A program made the position numbers and the translations under genes. Shown one piece after another: positions 16,770 to 26,889 of a stretch of 64,000 nt of DNA. Source of the stretch: Companilactobacillus huachuanensis (lineage in GTDB: Bacteria > Bacillota > Bacilli > Lactobacillales > Lactobacillaceae); contig NZ_BJDF01000015.1 of the NCBI RefSeq assembly GCF_005404815.1, positions 26,212-90,211 on the forward strand, given 5' to 3'. Numbering within the stretch: position 1 is the first letter of the stretch; every line of letters starts with the position of its first letter. The notes beneath the pieces were generated by a model. The model was not told where the DNA came from and did not search any database. It worked only from the letters and a program-made list of their open reading frames with translations.

Positions 16770-19172
16770 ATGATGGAATCAAAAGAACCGAGTCGTGTTC
16801 AAAAAAATGAAAAACCTGGGTTTTTCAATAAATTAAGAAATATTAAGTATGATTATTGGTTAATAGCTATCCTGATACTAGCGGCATTCTTATATGCATG
16901 GAATATTTGGGAGGCGGGCGAGGCCAATAATTTCTATACGGCAGCCATAGTTAGTATGACTAAGAGTTTTAAGAACTTTTGGTATGCCAGTTTTGATCCA
17001 GCCGGATTCATTACGGTTGATAAACCACCGGTAGCACTTTGGTTTATGACTATCAGTGCCAAAATCTTTGGTGTGCATGGTTGGAGTGTTGTTTTACCAT
17101 CAATTCTCTTTGGAATTGGTTCGGTATATTTGATCTATAATCTTGTTTCCAAACGCTTTGGTAGAATTCCTGCCCGAATTGCTGCTTTAATTATGACATT
17201 GACACCCATCGTGGTTGCCGATTCAAGAACTAACAATATGGATGCAACATTGGTATTCTTTCTACTATTGTCTGTCTGGTTTGTTCAAAAAGCAGCTTTA
17301 AATGAAAAGCAAAGATATCTCTGGATAGGTTTCGCGTTAATGGGAATCTCATTCAATATCAAAATGCTACAAGCCTTTATGATTTTACCAGCACTATATC
17401 TTTATTATTGGTTAGCTGCGAAAGTTAACTGGAAAAAGAAATTGATTCACTTATCAATTGCAACAGTCTTTTTAGCTGTTTTCACATTAATTTGGCCGTT
17501 GTCAGTTGATATGACTAATTCAAATAGTCGTCCATATGAAGGAGGTTCTGAAACTAATTCTGCCTTGGAATTAGCTTTTGGTTATAACGGAACTGAACGT
17601 TTACTTGGACAAACAACTGGTACCGGTGGCGCATTCCCAGGGATGGGAAGCAATTCTTCTAAGAAGAGTAGTAAATCAATGACGCCTCCAACTGGTAGTT
17701 CAACTAAGAAAACTAGTTCAACTAATGCTCCCACACCTCCAACGGGATCAACCAAAAAATCTGCTAATGGAAATCCACCAGCTAAACCAACTGGTTCAAC
17801 AGGTGGGGCACCCGGTGGTACTAAAGCAACTGGTGGCGGTACTGGTACAGGTGGTGCCGGTGGTGGTGCTTTCAATATTGGTACAGCTGGACCATTCAGA
17901 CTGTTTCAAAAAGAATTGGGACCTCAAATTAGTTGGCTGATGTTATTAGCCGTCTTTGGTGTAATTTCTAGTTACATTTACTATCAAGATCCTAAGAAAA
18001 AATGGTATTCACTCAATAACCAAAGAAAAGACCTTTGGCTATGGCTCGGTTGGATGGTGCCAGTAGCGGGATTCTTCTCTGTTGCTAGTTTCTTCCATCC
18101 ATATTACACAATTATGTTAGCCCCAGCGATGGCCGTTTTAGCCGGAGTTGGTGTGTATACAATGATCAAACAGTGGCGTGAAAAGTCAATTTGGTCAATG
18201 CTTTTGCCAATATCGATTCTGTCGACAAGTATTTTACAAGCTTGGTATTTGACAGATTATTATCCAACATTAGCTTGGGTATTGTTGATTGCGGGAATCA
18301 TTATCTCAATTCCATTGTTCGTATTACCTTGGATAGCCATTCGCTTAAAGAACAAACGTATTTGGCCAATTGCCGCTCTGATTATCGTCATGCTAGCTCC
18401 AACTTGGTGGTCATTAACACCAACTTTAGCTGGATCAAGTAATGGTATTCCAAGTGCAGGTCCTTCACTATTATCATCTGCAGGTGGTGGCGGTGGTATG
18501 GGAGATTCTTCAGTAGATTCGACCATGCTTAAATATCTTGAAAAACATCAAGGCAATGCTGAATACTTGTTTGCTACTGATGATTCAAGTACTGCTGCAC
18601 CATATATTATTTCCACTGGCAAAGCTGTCATGGCAATGGGTGGATTTAATGGTACTGATAATGCAATTACCTTGAAACAATTTAAGAAGCTCGTTAAAGA
18701 GGGCAAGGTTAAGTATTACTACTCAGGTGGTAAAACTGGTGGTAATAATAGCAAAATTGTTTCATGGATCAAGAAATATGCTAAGAAAGTTAAGTTATCT
18801 AATAGCAGTAGCACTCAAACGAATAATTCGAGTTCAGTTACAGTAGCTTCAAAATCAGGTTCTACAAGTACTGCTGGAAAAGCACCAAGTGGAACAGCAC
18901 CTGGTTCATCAAGTTCTAGTTCAACGCCACCTGCTAAGCCAAGTGGTTCACAAAGTGGTCAAGCTCCTTCAGGAACAGCACCAAGCGGTACCAAAGCACC
19001 AACTGGTACTAATGCTTCTACAAGTAAGAAGAAGTTGACTAAGGCACAATTAAAGAAAATGAAACAACAAATGAAGAAAGCAACTAAATCTGGTACAGCT
19101 TCAATGGGTGCTGGCATGGGTGGCCCCGGTCAATCCGGAACGCTTTACGATTTATCCAATATCTATAAATAA
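16770..19172 (+). CDS. GT39-family membrane glycosyltransferase (YkcB/ArnT/PMT type)
   Basis: 800 aa. GT-C fold enzyme using a polyprenyl-phosphate sugar. The first outer loop holds the acidic EAGEANNFYTAAI and TVDKPPVALWFM, which carry the presumed catalytic Asp. About 11-12 helices follow. A low-complexity Thr/Pro/Gly/Ser insert (about residues 295-370) interrupts the extracellular part, and a second Ser/Gly/Lys-rich linker (about 680-780) precedes a short tail. The domain with KYLEKHQGNAEYLFATDDSS is typical of the YkcB-like C-terminus. Together with the GT2 protein downstream it probably glycosylates a cell-envelope polymer or protein. The low-complexity inserts vary widely in this family. 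Confidence 0.9.
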   Translation: MMESKEPSRVQKNEKPGFFNKLRNIKYDYWLIAILILAAFLYAWNIWEAGEANNFYTAAIVSMTKSFKNFWYASFDPAGFITVDKPPVALWFMTISAKIFGVHGWSVVLPSILFGIGSVYLIYNLVSKRFGRIPARIAALIMTLTPIVVADSRTNNMDATLVFFLLLSVWFVQKAALNEKQRYLWIGFALMGISFNIKMLQAFMILPALYLYYWLAAKVNWKKKLIHLSIATVFLAVFTLIWPLSVDMTNSNSRPYEGGSETNSALELAFGYNGTERLLGQTTGTGGAFPGMGSNSSKKSSKSMTPPTGSSTKKTSSTNAPTPPTGSTKKSANGNPPAKPTGSTGGAPGGTKATGGGTGTGGAGGGAFNIGTAGPFRLFQKELGPQISWLMLLAVFGVISSYIYYQDPKKKWYSLNNQRKDLWLWLGWMVPVAGFFSVASFFHPYYTIMLAPAMAVLAGVGVYTMIKQWREKSIWSMLLPISILSTSILQAWYLTDYYPTLAWVLLIAGIIISIPLFVLPWIAIRLKNKRIWPIAALIIVMLAPTWWSLTPTLAGSSNGIPSAGPSLLSSAGGGGGMGDSSVDSTMLKYLEKHQGNAEYLFATDDSSTAAPYIISTGKAVMAMGGFNGTDNAITLKQFKKLVKEGKVKYYYSGGKTGGNNSKIVSWIKKYAKKVKLSNSSSTQTNNSSSVTVASKSGSTSTAGKAPSGTAPGSSSSSSTPPAKPSGSQSGQAPSGTAPSGTKAPTGTNASTSKKKLTKAQLKKMKQQMKKATKSGTASMGAGMGGPGQSGTLYDLSNIYK

Positions 19173-19306
19173 TTTTGATGAATACTTTTTGTTCTTCCGA
19201 CTAGTTGATTTAAGATAATTAGTTTGGAAACTTCAAGTAAAAATAATTCACCCGAAAGCTGCAACTGCTTTCCAAATTAAGCAATCAATGAAAGGAACGT
19301 TCGCTT

Positions 19307-20275
19307 ATGAAAGACCAATTAATTTCAATTGTCCTACCAGTTTTTAATGAAGAGGCTGGGATTCAAGCGACAATTGACACGTTATTAAATTATATTGAAC
19401 AACAAGAGGAACATTATGAATTAGTTTTCGTTGATGATGGATCGCAAGATAAATCGGTTTCAATTATCAAAAATGCTCTTAATTTACACGATAATATCAA
19501 ATTAGTCGAATTCTCCCGTAATTTCGGTCATCAACTGGCAATTACTGCTGGGTTGCAATATACCAAAGGAGATGCGGTCGTAGTTATGGATGCTGACTTA
19601 CAAGACCCTCCAGAAGTCATTCCACAAATGATTAAGAAGTGGAATGAAGGTTATGAGATTGTTTATGGTAAGAGAATGCAACGTGATGGTGAAACAATTT
19701 TCAAAAAATTCACTGCGAAAATGTTTTATCGAACATTCCAAAAGTTAGCGACAATTGACATGCCACTTGATACTGGTGATTTTCGACTAATGGATCGAAA
19801 GGCGGTTCATCAGTTGTTGAAATTGCATGAACAAGATCCATTTGTTCGTGGACAAGTTACCTGGATTGGGTTTAGGCAAACGAGCGTCCAATATCATCGT
19901 CAAGAACGGCTTGCTGGTGAAACAAAGTATCCTCTTTCAAAAATGATTAAATTGGCCTTGGATGGAATCACATCGTTCTCAATGAAACCATTGCAGTTCG
20001 TCAATATCTTTTCAATCGTGCCATTAGTTAGTGGCGTTTTATCCCTTGGGTACATGATTGCAAGTAGCAGTTATAGTTTAGCCGGCGTGGGTGTGACGAT
20101 TCTATTGTTCACTTTAGGATTATTGATGTTGTCAATTGGAATTTTAGGAAGTTACTTAGGTCGCGTTTTAGATCAAGTAAACAACCGTCCAAGATTTATT
20201 GTCAGCAAAACTGAAGGCTTTGAGGAACGGAATAAAGGGATTCATCATTTTACCGCTCGTCAGATGAATAATTAA
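19307..20275 (+). CDS. GT2 polyprenyl-phosphate glycosyltransferase (DPM1/YkcC/GtrB type)
   Basis: 322 aa. The GT-A domain has ISIVLPVFNEEAGIQATIDT, VFVDDGSQDKS and VVVMDADLQDPPEVI (the DxD motif), followed by TGDFRLMDRKAV. Two C-terminal membrane helices (LQFVNIFSIVPLVSGVLSLG; VGVTILLFTLGLLMLSIGIL) anchor it. It transfers a sugar from a nucleotide donor to undecaprenyl phosphate, supplying the GT39 enzyme encoded just upstream. The ribosome site is AAAGGAA at 19290. The 134-base gap from GT39 has no terminator. Confidence 0.93.
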   Translation: MKDQLISIVLPVFNEEAGIQATIDTLLNYIEQQEEHYELVFVDDGSQDKSVSIIKNALNLHDNIKLVEFSRNFGHQLAITAGLQYTKGDAVVVMDADLQDPPEVIPQMIKKWNEGYEIVYGKRMQRDGETIFKKFTAKMFYRTFQKLATIDMPLDTGDFRLMDRKAVHQLLKLHEQDPFVRGQVTWIGFRQTSVQYHRQERLAGETKYPLSKMIKLALDGITSFSMKPLQFVNIFSIVPLVSGVLSLGYMIASSSYSLAGVGVTILLFTLGLLMLSIGILGSYLGRVLDQVNNRPRFIVSKTEGFEERNKGIHHFTARQMNN

Positions 20276-20515
20276 TTGACATCACCGATATATTTAATGG
20301 ACAAATTGTCTGACTAGATTTTAAAATTGCTTGTAAATAATGCTAATTACTAGATGTATAGTCTGGAAAAATTAGAAAAAATCTTTTTTACCTTAAAAGT
20401 TTTCACACTTTTTAATTATCCAGTAATGTGTTACAGTAATGATAAATTTGATACATCTAAAGTTGTTTGATGGACAACCGATTATATCAAATTGAACATG
20501 AACTATCCCATTCAT
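20276..20515 (+). other. Gene-free stretch after the GT2 gene
   Basis: No ORF is convincing. A promoter-like patch (TGTTACAGTAATGATAAAT near 20430-20450) lies about 80 bases before the terminator at 20516, so a short untranslated RNA is conceivable but not demonstrated. Confidence 0.25.
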
Positions 20516-20557
20516 AAAAAAAGAAGCTGACGAACACCCAGTCGTCAGCTTCTTTTT
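20516..20557. terminator. Bidirectional terminator between the GT2 gene and guaC
   Basis: AAAGAAGCTGACGA pairs with TCGTCAGCTTCTTT, with A and T runs on either side. Confidence 0.9.
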
Positions 20558-20661
20558 CTTTTGTTTTTAAATATGCTTTAACTCAAACTCATATACTAAG
20601 TTTTTTAATTTAATAATAATAAAATCTAATTTAAAAAATATGCCGGTTACAGATGGAATTA

Positions 20662-21639
20662 CTAATATACATCACCATTGTAAATAGAATTCTTAACAAT
20701 TACGTAATCAACTTTACGTAGGGAATTAAGATCTTTACCGCCAGCGTAAGAGATTGAAGATTGTAAATCTTGTTGCATTTCAGCTAAGGTATCCATGATT
20801 TCGCCTTTATAAGGAACCAACATCCGTTTTCCTTCAACGTTCTTATACTCACCCTTTTGGAATTGAGAAGCTGAACCGAAATATGCTTTGAATTTTTGAC
20901 CATCTTTTTCAATGATTTTACCGGGTGATTCTTTGTGACCAGCGAGTAGGGAACCAATCATGACCATATCAGCTCCAAAGCGAATTGATTTAGCAATATC
21001 GCCGTCATTTCTAACCCCACCATCAGCAATAATGGGTTTACTAGCTGCTTTAGCACAGAGTCTTACAGCGGCCAGTTGCCAGCCACCCGTACCAAAGCCA
21101 GTTTTTAATTTAGTGATACAAACCTTACCAGGGCCGATTCCAACTTTAGTTGCATCAGCTCCAGCATTTTCAAGTTCGCGTACGCCCTCTGGGGTGCCGA
21201 CGTTACCAGCAATTAGAAATGATTCAGGCAAATTAGTTTTAATATATTTAATCATTTCAATGACACGATCACTGTGACCGTGAGCTACATCAATTGTAAT
21301 GTAATCAGGTTTTAAGTGTTCAGCTACCAAGGTATCAATGAATTTGAATTCATCCTTTTTGATACCAACACTGATGGAAGTAAACAAACCTTTTTGATTC
21401 ATATCTTTAATGAAATCAACACGTGTCTCAGGTTCGAAACGGTGCATAACGTAAAAATAATCATTTTCAGCTAACTTTTCAGCCAATTTTTCATCAATGA
21501 TTGTCTGCATATTGGCAGGGACAACCGGAATTTTAAATGTTTTGGGACCAAATTTGATTTCAGTGTTACATTCTGACCGACTATCTACGACACATTTATT
21601 CGGTATTAGTTGAATATCTTCATAATCAAATACTTGCAT
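20662..21639 (-). CDS. guaC: GMP reductase
   Basis: About 325 aa from the ATG ending at 21639 ([20 protein letters not shown]), behind GGAGTGG. It converts GMP to IMP with NADPH in purine interconversion. The TIM-barrel IMPDH/GMPR fold shows [31 protein letters not shown], the catalytic Cys loop [20 protein letters not shown], and [20 protein letters not shown]. No CBS domains are present, which supports GMP reductase rather than IMP dehydrogenase; the length matches GuaC2. An inverted pair of PurBox-like CGAAC motifs lies just upstream. Confidence 0.95.
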   Translation of the reverse strand: MQVFDYEDIQLIPNKCVVDSRSECNTEIKFGPKTFKIPVVPANMQTIIDEKLAEKLAENDYFYVMHRFEPETRVDFIKDMNQKGLFTSISVGIKKDEFKFIDTLVAEHLKPDYITIDVAHGHSDRVIEMIKYIKTNLPESFLIAGNVGTPEGVRELENAGADATKVGIGPGKVCITKLKTGFGTGGWQLAAVRLCAKAASKPIIADGGVRNDGDIAKSIRFGADMVMIGSLLAGHKESPGKIIEKDGQKFKAYFGSASQFQKGEYKNVEGKRMLVPYKGEIMDTLAEMQQDLQSSISYAGGKDLNSLRKVDYVIVKNSIYNGDVY

Positions 21640-21657
21640 TTTATCATCCACTCCATT

Positions 21658-21702
21658 AATAACGAACAATTATTATTTTTATAATTCATTTCGTTCGTAT
21701 CT
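21658..21702 (-). promoter_or_regulatory. Candidate PurR operator (two inverted PurBoxes) upstream of guaC
   Basis: AATAACGAACAATT (CGAAC at 21663-21667) and, inverted, ATACGAACGAAAT (core at 21693-21697) resemble the PurBox AWWWCCGAACWWT. Their centres are about 30 bp apart, close to the spacing of B. subtilis PurR operators. The second C of the consensus CCGAAC is missing in both. Confidence 0.45.
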
Positions 21703-21889
21703 ATAACTTAACGGGAAAAGCTCCATAAGTCAAATTATTTATGCGTTTAATTGCAATAATTATGATAAAATTTTCATATACAAATGAACGTTATCGTTTA
21801 ATCATTCATTGTAAGTTTGTTGAATTAGTTTCAAAAAAGAATTACTTTTAGGCGTATAAAAAAGGACTACAGGCTAAATAACCGAAAGT

Positions 21890-22243
21890 TAAAAGGTGAA
21901 AAAATTATGTGACCATTGTGTTATAGACTTAGAGTCCATTTGTTACAAATATTCGCATCAATTATATTTTAGAATTTAAAATAGGCTTGATATAGAAGCA
22001 ATTGACTATTTTTACATTCAATTAATAACGATTATTTAGTCGGAAGAGCTGGGGAATATTTGTGTGCCGTGGAAGTGTTGTTATGGCTTTAGCCATTACA
22101 ACACCGGGCGCGTTTGGAGCCTTGACGAACTATGTCAAGGCTCCAAACCGAGGTTTGAGACCGCACTTTGTCTCAGACTGTTCCGCACAGCTAGTGAATA
22201 TTTCCCTGCTCTGTAGACGGGATATTTAATTAGCACCACAAGT
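21890..22243 (+). mobile_element. Structured repeat, copy 6, with mosaic flanks
   Basis: The core 22037-22223 has hairpins GTGTTGTTATGGCT/AGCCATTACAACAC and GTTTGGAGCCTTGAC/GTCAAGGCTCCAAAC. The closing stem GCTGGGGAATATT/AATATTTCCC is slightly imperfect. Upstream, 21952-22036 matches the left flank of copy 3 (TTACAAATATTCGC onward), and the right flank ends AATTAGCACCACA as in type 2. Still further left, AAAAGGTGAAAAA resembles type 1, so the unit looks mosaic. It lies upstream of glnA in the sense direction. Confidence 0.8.
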
Positions 22244-22300
22244 TATATAATAATTACAGTATTAAATATTGAAATTTATTGAAAAGAATAATGAAAATAT

Positions 22301-22329
22301 TTGACACTATGATTTGTAATTGGTATTAT
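22301..22329 (+). promoter_or_regulatory. Promoter of glnA
   Basis: A consensus TTGACA (22301-22306) and TATTAT (22324-22329) are separated by exactly 17 bp. No clear GlnR box (TGTNA-N7-TNACA) is seen and no glnR gene is adjacent. Confidence 0.8.
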
Positions 22330-22414
22330 CATCATATTATTAATAGAACGGTATATTAATAACGTTTATTAGTGACCTTTAAAAAATCGGTATATCCAAT
22401 AGGAGTGGTTAAAA

Positions 22415-23743
22415 GTGCAACATTATACTGCAGAAGATATTACAAAAATGGTTAATGATGAAAACGTTGAATTTATTTGTTTAATGTTTACAGATATCAA
22501 CGGTATCATCAAGAACGTTGAAGTACCTGTTTCTCAACTAGACAAGGTTCTAGCAAACAAGATTACTTTCGATGGTTCATCAATTGATGGATTTACTCGA
22601 ATTGAAGAAAGTGACATGTTACTGCATCCTGACCTATCAACTTGGTTGATATTCCCATGGGGTGAAGAACATGGTAAAGTTGCTCGTTTGATCTGTGATA
22701 TTTATCGAACAGATGGCACACCATTTGAAGGTGATCCTCGTGTTAACTTGAAGAGAATCGTTAAAAAAATGCGTGATATGGGCTATACAAACTTTAACAT
22801 TGGACCAGAACCAGAATTCTTCTTATTCAATACAGATGAACATGGCAATCCAACACTTCATCTCAATGATGATGGTAGTTACTTCGACTTTTCACCAGTT
22901 GATTTAGGTGTTAATGTTCGTAAAGATATCGTCCTTGGACTTGAGAAGATGGGCTTTGAAGTTGAAGCTAGTCACCATGAAGTTGCACCCGGACAACAAG
23001 AAATCGATTTCAAGTATGAAGATGCTTTGTCAGCTGCAGACAGTATCGAAACTTTCAAATTAGTTGTTAAGACTATTGCTAAGGAACATGGTTTGTATGC
23101 CACATTTATGCCAAAGCCTATGCAAGGTATCAATGGTTCAGGTATGCATATCAACATGTCATTGTTTAATGGCGATGACAATATCTTTGATGATGAAAAT
23201 GATATGTTGTCAGATACAGCTAAGAAATTCTTGAGTGGTATTTTGAAACATGCTCGTGCTTTAACAGCTGTTAATAATCCAACAGTCAACTCATATAAAC
23301 GTTTAGTACCAGGCTATGAAGCTCCAACTTACATTGCTTGGTCAAGTAAGAACCGCTCACCACTTGTACGTGTACCTGCTGCTAAGGGTAAGTCAAAACG
23401 TATCGAAATGAGAAGTGTCGATCCAACAACTAACCCATACTTGGCAATTGCATGTATCCTTGATGCTGGTCTTGATGGTATTCAAAGCAACTATGATTTG
23501 ATGCCAGAAGTAAAAGACAATATCTACGAAATGTCAGAAGACAAACGTCGCGAAGAAGGCATCATTGATCTTCCTTCAACTTTACACAACTCCTTGAAAG
23601 CACTACGTAAAGATGAATATGTTCAACAATCACTTGGCAAGGGACTAACTAATAGTTTCTTCGCTGCTAAGAATGCTGAATGGGCTAAATATCAACAAAC
23701 TGTATCCCAATGGGAACGTGATACCTATATGTCACAGTATTAA
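22415..23743 (+). CDS. glnA: Glutamine synthetase type I
   Basis: 442 aa, GTG start behind AGGAGTGG. It makes glutamine from glutamate, ammonia and ATP. Signatures: [17 protein letters not shown] near the N-terminus, GPEPEFFLF, the ATP-binding [20 protein letters not shown] and the C-terminal [12 protein letters not shown] and [17 protein letters not shown]. The length fits the GSI-alpha class of Firmicutes, which is feedback-inhibited rather than adenylylated. Unusually for lactobacilli, no glnR lies upstream. A terminator follows. Confidence 0.97.
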   Translation: MQHYTAEDITKMVNDENVEFICLMFTDINGIIKNVEVPVSQLDKVLANKITFDGSSIDGFTRIEESDMLLHPDLSTWLIFPWGEEHGKVARLICDIYRTDGTPFEGDPRVNLKRIVKKMRDMGYTNFNIGPEPEFFLFNTDEHGNPTLHLNDDGSYFDFSPVDLGVNVRKDIVLGLEKMGFEVEASHHEVAPGQQEIDFKYEDALSAADSIETFKLVVKTIAKEHGLYATFMPKPMQGINGSGMHINMSLFNGDDNIFDDENDMLSDTAKKFLSGILKHARALTAVNNPTVNSYKRLVPGYEAPTYIAWSSKNRSPLVRVPAAKGKSKRIEMRSVDPTTNPYLAIACILDAGLDGIQSNYDLMPEVKDNIYEMSEDKRREEGIIDLPSTLHNSLKALRKDEYVQQSLGKGLTNSFFAAKNAEWAKYQQTVSQWERDTYMSQY

Positions 23744-23769
23744 TACTTTGATATTTTTATAAAAATAAT

Positions 23770-23812
23770 AAAAAGACTTATTCCGATATACTTTGGAATA
23801 AGTCTTTTTTTT
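23770..23812 (+). terminator. Terminator after glnA
   Basis: AAAGACTTATTCC pairs with GGAATAAGTCTTT, followed by T residues. Confidence 0.92.
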
Positions 23813-23885
23813 GCAAAAATATTTGTAAAATCTTAAAAAAATACCTGCTTTTTTCTGTAAATCATGATATAGTATCAATGGTTAA

Positions 23886-23901
23886 TTGAGCGCACGCTCA
23901 A
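23886..23901 (+). promoter_or_regulatory. TetR-type operator upstream of mntH
   Basis: TTGAGCGCACGCTCAA is a perfect 16-bp palindrome placed just after a -10-like TATAGT. A related palindrome, TGAACGCTCA, precedes the acyltransferase operon at about 26080-26089. Both probably bind the TetR protein encoded between them. Confidence 0.7.
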
Positions 23902-24041
23902 ATTATTTTAAATAAGCTAGTTTAAATAGCTTCATAATTTAATCGTCTGTTCAATTTATCTAAAAAATACGGAGATAACGTCATAAGTTTAAATGATAAT
24001 ATATCACCGAATTTCTAAACCAATAGAAAAGAGGTACTACT

Positions 24042-25415
24042 ATGAGGGATGGTAGTGAAACAGTAACAAACAAGAAGTTTGTCAGCTCAAGTACAGCTGA
24101 TAACAAGAGTCTAGATGAAATCAATGGCAGTATCGAAGTGCCAGAGAATGCTGGATTCTGGAAAACATTAATGACCTTTACTGGTCCCGGTGTTTTAATA
24201 GCGGTTGGGTATATGGATCCTGGTAATTGGATCACATCAATCGCTGGTGGAGCACAATTTAAGTACACACTTTTATCAGTGGTACTTATCTCCAGTTTGA
24301 TTGCGATGTTATTACAATCAATGTCAGCAAAACTTGGAATCGTAACGGGTAAGGATTTGGCTCAATTAACGCGTGAGAGGACTTCTAAGACCGGCGGATT
24401 CATCCTGTGGATAATTGCTGAATTGGCAATTATGGCAACTGATATCGCTGAAATTATCGGTTCTGGTATTGCCATTAAACTGTTATTCAATATCCCATTG
24501 ATCGTGGGTATTTTGATAACAGCCGCTGATGTTTTGATCCTGCTATTGCTAATGAAATTAGGCTTTAGAAAAATCGAAGCAATCGTAGCAACTCTAGTTA
24601 CAGTTATTTTATTAGTATTTTTATATGAAGTATTTTTAGCAAAGCCAAGTATTTCTGGAATTATCGAAGGATACATGCCAGCAAGCAGTATTATTACTAA
24701 TAAATCAATGCTGTACCTATCATTAGGTATCGTCGGTGCGACTGTTATGCCCCATGATTTGTACTTGGGTTCATCAATTTCACAGACTAGAAGAATTGAT
24801 CGTAGTAATAAGAAGGACGTCGCTAAGGCAATCAAGTTCTCAACAATTGATTCAAATATTCAGTTGTTCTTAGCTTTTATCGTTAATAGTTTGCTATTAA
24901 TCTTAGGTGCAGCATTGTTTTATGGTACTAACAGTGATTTAGGACGTTTCGTTGATTTGTTCAACGCTTTGAGTAACAAGCAAGTCGTTGGTGCAATTGC
25001 CAGTCCAATTTTGAGTATGTTGTTCGCTGTAGCGTTGTTGTCATCAGGTCAAAGTTCAACTATTACAGGAACACTTTCCGGACAAATTATTATGGAAGGT
25101 TTCATCAGATTAAAGATGCCTTTATGGGCACAACGTTTGTTAACAAGACTTTTATCAGTAACACCAGTTTTAATTTTCGCGTTTTACTATCATGATAATG
25201 AGGCCAAAATTGAAAATCTTTTAACTTTCTCACAAGTATTCTTGAGCGTGGCTTTGCCATTTGCCATCATTCCATTAGTTATTTTCACGAGTGATAAGAA
25301 ACTGATGGGAGATTTTAAGAATAAGAATTGGGTTAAATACAGTGCTTGGTTTGCAACAATTGTCTTGATCATCTTGAATGTTTATCTTATTTTCCAAACA
25401 ATAATGGGAGCTTAG
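24042..25415 (+). CDS. mntH: Nramp-family divalent metal transporter (first copy)
   Basis: 457 aa, 11 helices. TM1 carries the metal-binding DPGN ([19 protein letters not shown]) and TM6 the MPH motif ([17 protein letters not shown]), both diagnostic of proton-coupled Mn2+/Fe2+ importers. The ribosome site is GAGG just before ATG 24042. A TetR gene follows after 8 bases and a TetR-like operator lies upstream, so regulation may be by this TetR rather than MntR. It is strongly similar to the second copy at 60702-62069 (shared [25 protein letters not shown] segments). Confidence 0.96.
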   Translation: MRDGSETVTNKKFVSSSTADNKSLDEINGSIEVPENAGFWKTLMTFTGPGVLIAVGYMDPGNWITSIAGGAQFKYTLLSVVLISSLIAMLLQSMSAKLGIVTGKDLAQLTRERTSKTGGFILWIIAELAIMATDIAEIIGSGIAIKLLFNIPLIVGILITAADVLILLLLMKLGFRKIEAIVATLVTVILLVFLYEVFLAKPSISGIIEGYMPASSIITNKSMLYLSLGIVGATVMPHDLYLGSSISQTRRIDRSNKKDVAKAIKFSTIDSNIQLFLAFIVNSLLLILGAALFYGTNSDLGRFVDLFNALSNKQVVGAIASPILSMLFAVALLSSGQSSTITGTLSGQIIMEGFIRLKMPLWAQRLLTRLLSVTPVLIFAFYYHDNEAKIENLLTFSQVFLSVALPFAIIPLVIFTSDKKLMGDFKNKNWVKYSAWFATIVLIILNVYLIFQTIMGA

Positions 25416-25423
25416 AGGTATAT

Positions 25424-26035
25424 ATGAAAAAAAGCGACATTCAAAAAGAAAAAATTTTAGAAGTTGCGCAAGATTTATTTGTTAAAAAGGGCTTTGAAGC
25501 CACTACAACGAGAGAAATCAATCGGGCCGTTGGAATTTCTGATGGTTCACTCTACTACTATTTTCCTGATGGAAAAAAGCAAATTTTAGATTTAATTGTC
25601 CAAAAAGGCATGGTCTATCGTGAACAGTATGTTCGTAAAATTCAAGCAACAGCCATTGATTTAGATGACTTTGAAAAATTAATTATTAAAATTTATCAAG
25701 GCGTTTGCAATCTATTCTCTGATGAAGAAGGATATCGGTCCTTTATGATTACCATTCGGGAAAGAGCAATTTTATCAAATAATCAATCTAAATGGATCGC
25801 ACAGATTTTGGATAGGTTGAAAGCTGGTTTAACTAAAAATGTTAAATCAATTCAAGAATTTACCAAAATTGCTAGTGATGACGAAATTGATAGTTTAACG
25901 GATATGATTGTTTCAATTTTGCAAAGATCAATTTATGAAGAATTAATCATTAAAAATCGTAGAGAAATCAGTCAAGATATTCGGACTAAAACCTTGTCCC
26001 AAATACATTTGCTGATTCAGTTGATTAAAAAATAG
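25424..26035 (+). CDS. TetR-family transcriptional regulator
   Basis: About 203 aa from ATG 25424 (MKKSDIQKEKILEVAQDLFV), behind AGAGG; an upstream extension of the frame lies inside mntH. The N-terminal HTH is LFVKKGFEATTTREINRAVG followed by ISDGSLYYYFPDGKKQILDLI. The C-terminal ligand domain is helical and unassigned. It sits between mntH and a lipid/sugar-transferase operon, with TGAGCG-type palindromes ahead of each, so it is probably the local regulator of both. The inducer is unknown. Confidence 0.93.
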   Translation: MKKSDIQKEKILEVAQDLFVKKGFEATTTREINRAVGISDGSLYYYFPDGKKQILDLIVQKGMVYREQYVRKIQATAIDLDDFEKLIIKIYQGVCNLFSDEEGYRSFMITIRERAILSNNQSKWIAQILDRLKAGLTKNVKSIQEFTKIASDDEIDSLTDMIVSILQRSIYEELIIKNRREISQDIRTKTLSQIHLLIQLIKK

Positions 26036-26079
26036 AGAAGGTCTAATGATCTTCTTTATATTTTTAAGCCAGAAGTGAT

Positions 26080-26089
26080 TGAACGCTCA
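26080..26089 (+). promoter_or_regulatory. Second TetR-like palindrome before the acyltransferase operon
   Basis: TGAACGCTCA is a near-perfect palindrome sharing its half-sites with the mntH operator. It lies 25-34 bases before the start of the acyltransferase gene. Confidence 0.45.
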
Positions 26090-26113
26090 CTAAAGAAAAT
26101 GAAAGGAAAACAA

Positions 26114-26887
26114 ATGAATCAAAAAAATGAGTTTGTTAAGACCTATTACTATGAAACATTTTCAGATGATTTTGTTGGCACTAATATTTCTCAGCCAATT
26201 ATTTCCAAACAATACAGATGGACTTTTGATGGAAATGGTGAGAAAGGTTTATCCCAATTTATTAATGCTCTCCTAGGTTTCATGGCAAAAGTATATGTCA
26301 ATTACCAAAAAATTAACTTTATTGGCTGTGAGAATCTACAGAATCAGACGAAAGGCTATGTGATTTATGGCAACCATACTCAAATTAATGGAGATGTATT
26401 GCTGCCAAATTACATTTTTGATAGTCAAAAATTAAGTATCATCGTGAATCCAGCCAATTTAGAAATACCAGTTATTGGTAGACTGATTAAATTTGGTGGT
26501 GGACTGCCGATTCCTAAAGATGTTCATCAGTTTGGAAAATTTAAAAATGAAATTGATTCTCGATTACAAAAGGGCGGTCTATTGATGATTTATCCAGAAG
26601 CTCATGTTTGGCCGTATGCTACGAAAATTAGACCGTTTTCAAAGGCATCATTTCATTTTCCGGTTGAGAATAATTTAGATTCGTTTTGTGTCACGACAAC
26701 TTATCAAAAAAGTAAGTATTTTAAAAGGCCAAGAAAAACAATTTTTATTGATGGACCGTTTCATGTTCCTAGAGTCGGATCTAAGAAAGAGAATCAAACT
26801 GAGTTAGAGCGTGAGATCAGAGATTGCATGATAAATAGAGCCAAAAACAATACTTATGAATATATATGTTATAAAAAGAGGCAGTAA
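26114..26887 (+). CDS. PlsC-like acyltransferase (first)
   Basis: About 257 aa from ATG 26114 (MNQKNEFVKTYYYETFSDDF), behind AAAGGAAA. The acyltransferase fold is marked by YVIYGNHTQINGDVLLPNY (His-Asp block; spacing one longer than NHX4D) and LLMIYPEAHVWPYATKIRPF (the YPEG-like block). It is an atypical lysophospholipid/sugar-lipid acyltransferase rather than housekeeping PlsC. First gene of a tightly packed set with two GT8 glycosyltransferases and a second acyltransferase, suggesting synthesis or acylation of a glycolipid or surface glycan. Activity is inferred, not known. Confidence 0.8.
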   Translation: MNQKNEFVKTYYYETFSDDFVGTNISQPIISKQYRWTFDGNGEKGLSQFINALLGFMAKVYVNYQKINFIGCENLQNQTKGYVIYGNHTQINGDVLLPNYIFDSQKLSIIVNPANLEIPVIGRLIKFGGGLPIPKDVHQFGKFKNEIDSRLQKGGLLMIYPEAHVWPYATKIRPFSKASFHFPVENNLDSFCVTTTYQKSKYFKRPRKTIFIDGPFHVPRVGSKKENQTELEREIRDCMINRAKNNTYEYICYKKRQ

Positions 26888-26889
26888 AA

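Noticed and set aside
17582..17875. 97-codon minus-strand ORF opposite the GT39 gene, rich in Pro/Val
   Set aside because: It is the antisense shadow of the Thr/Pro/Gly low-complexity insert of the GT39 protein; no ribosome site.
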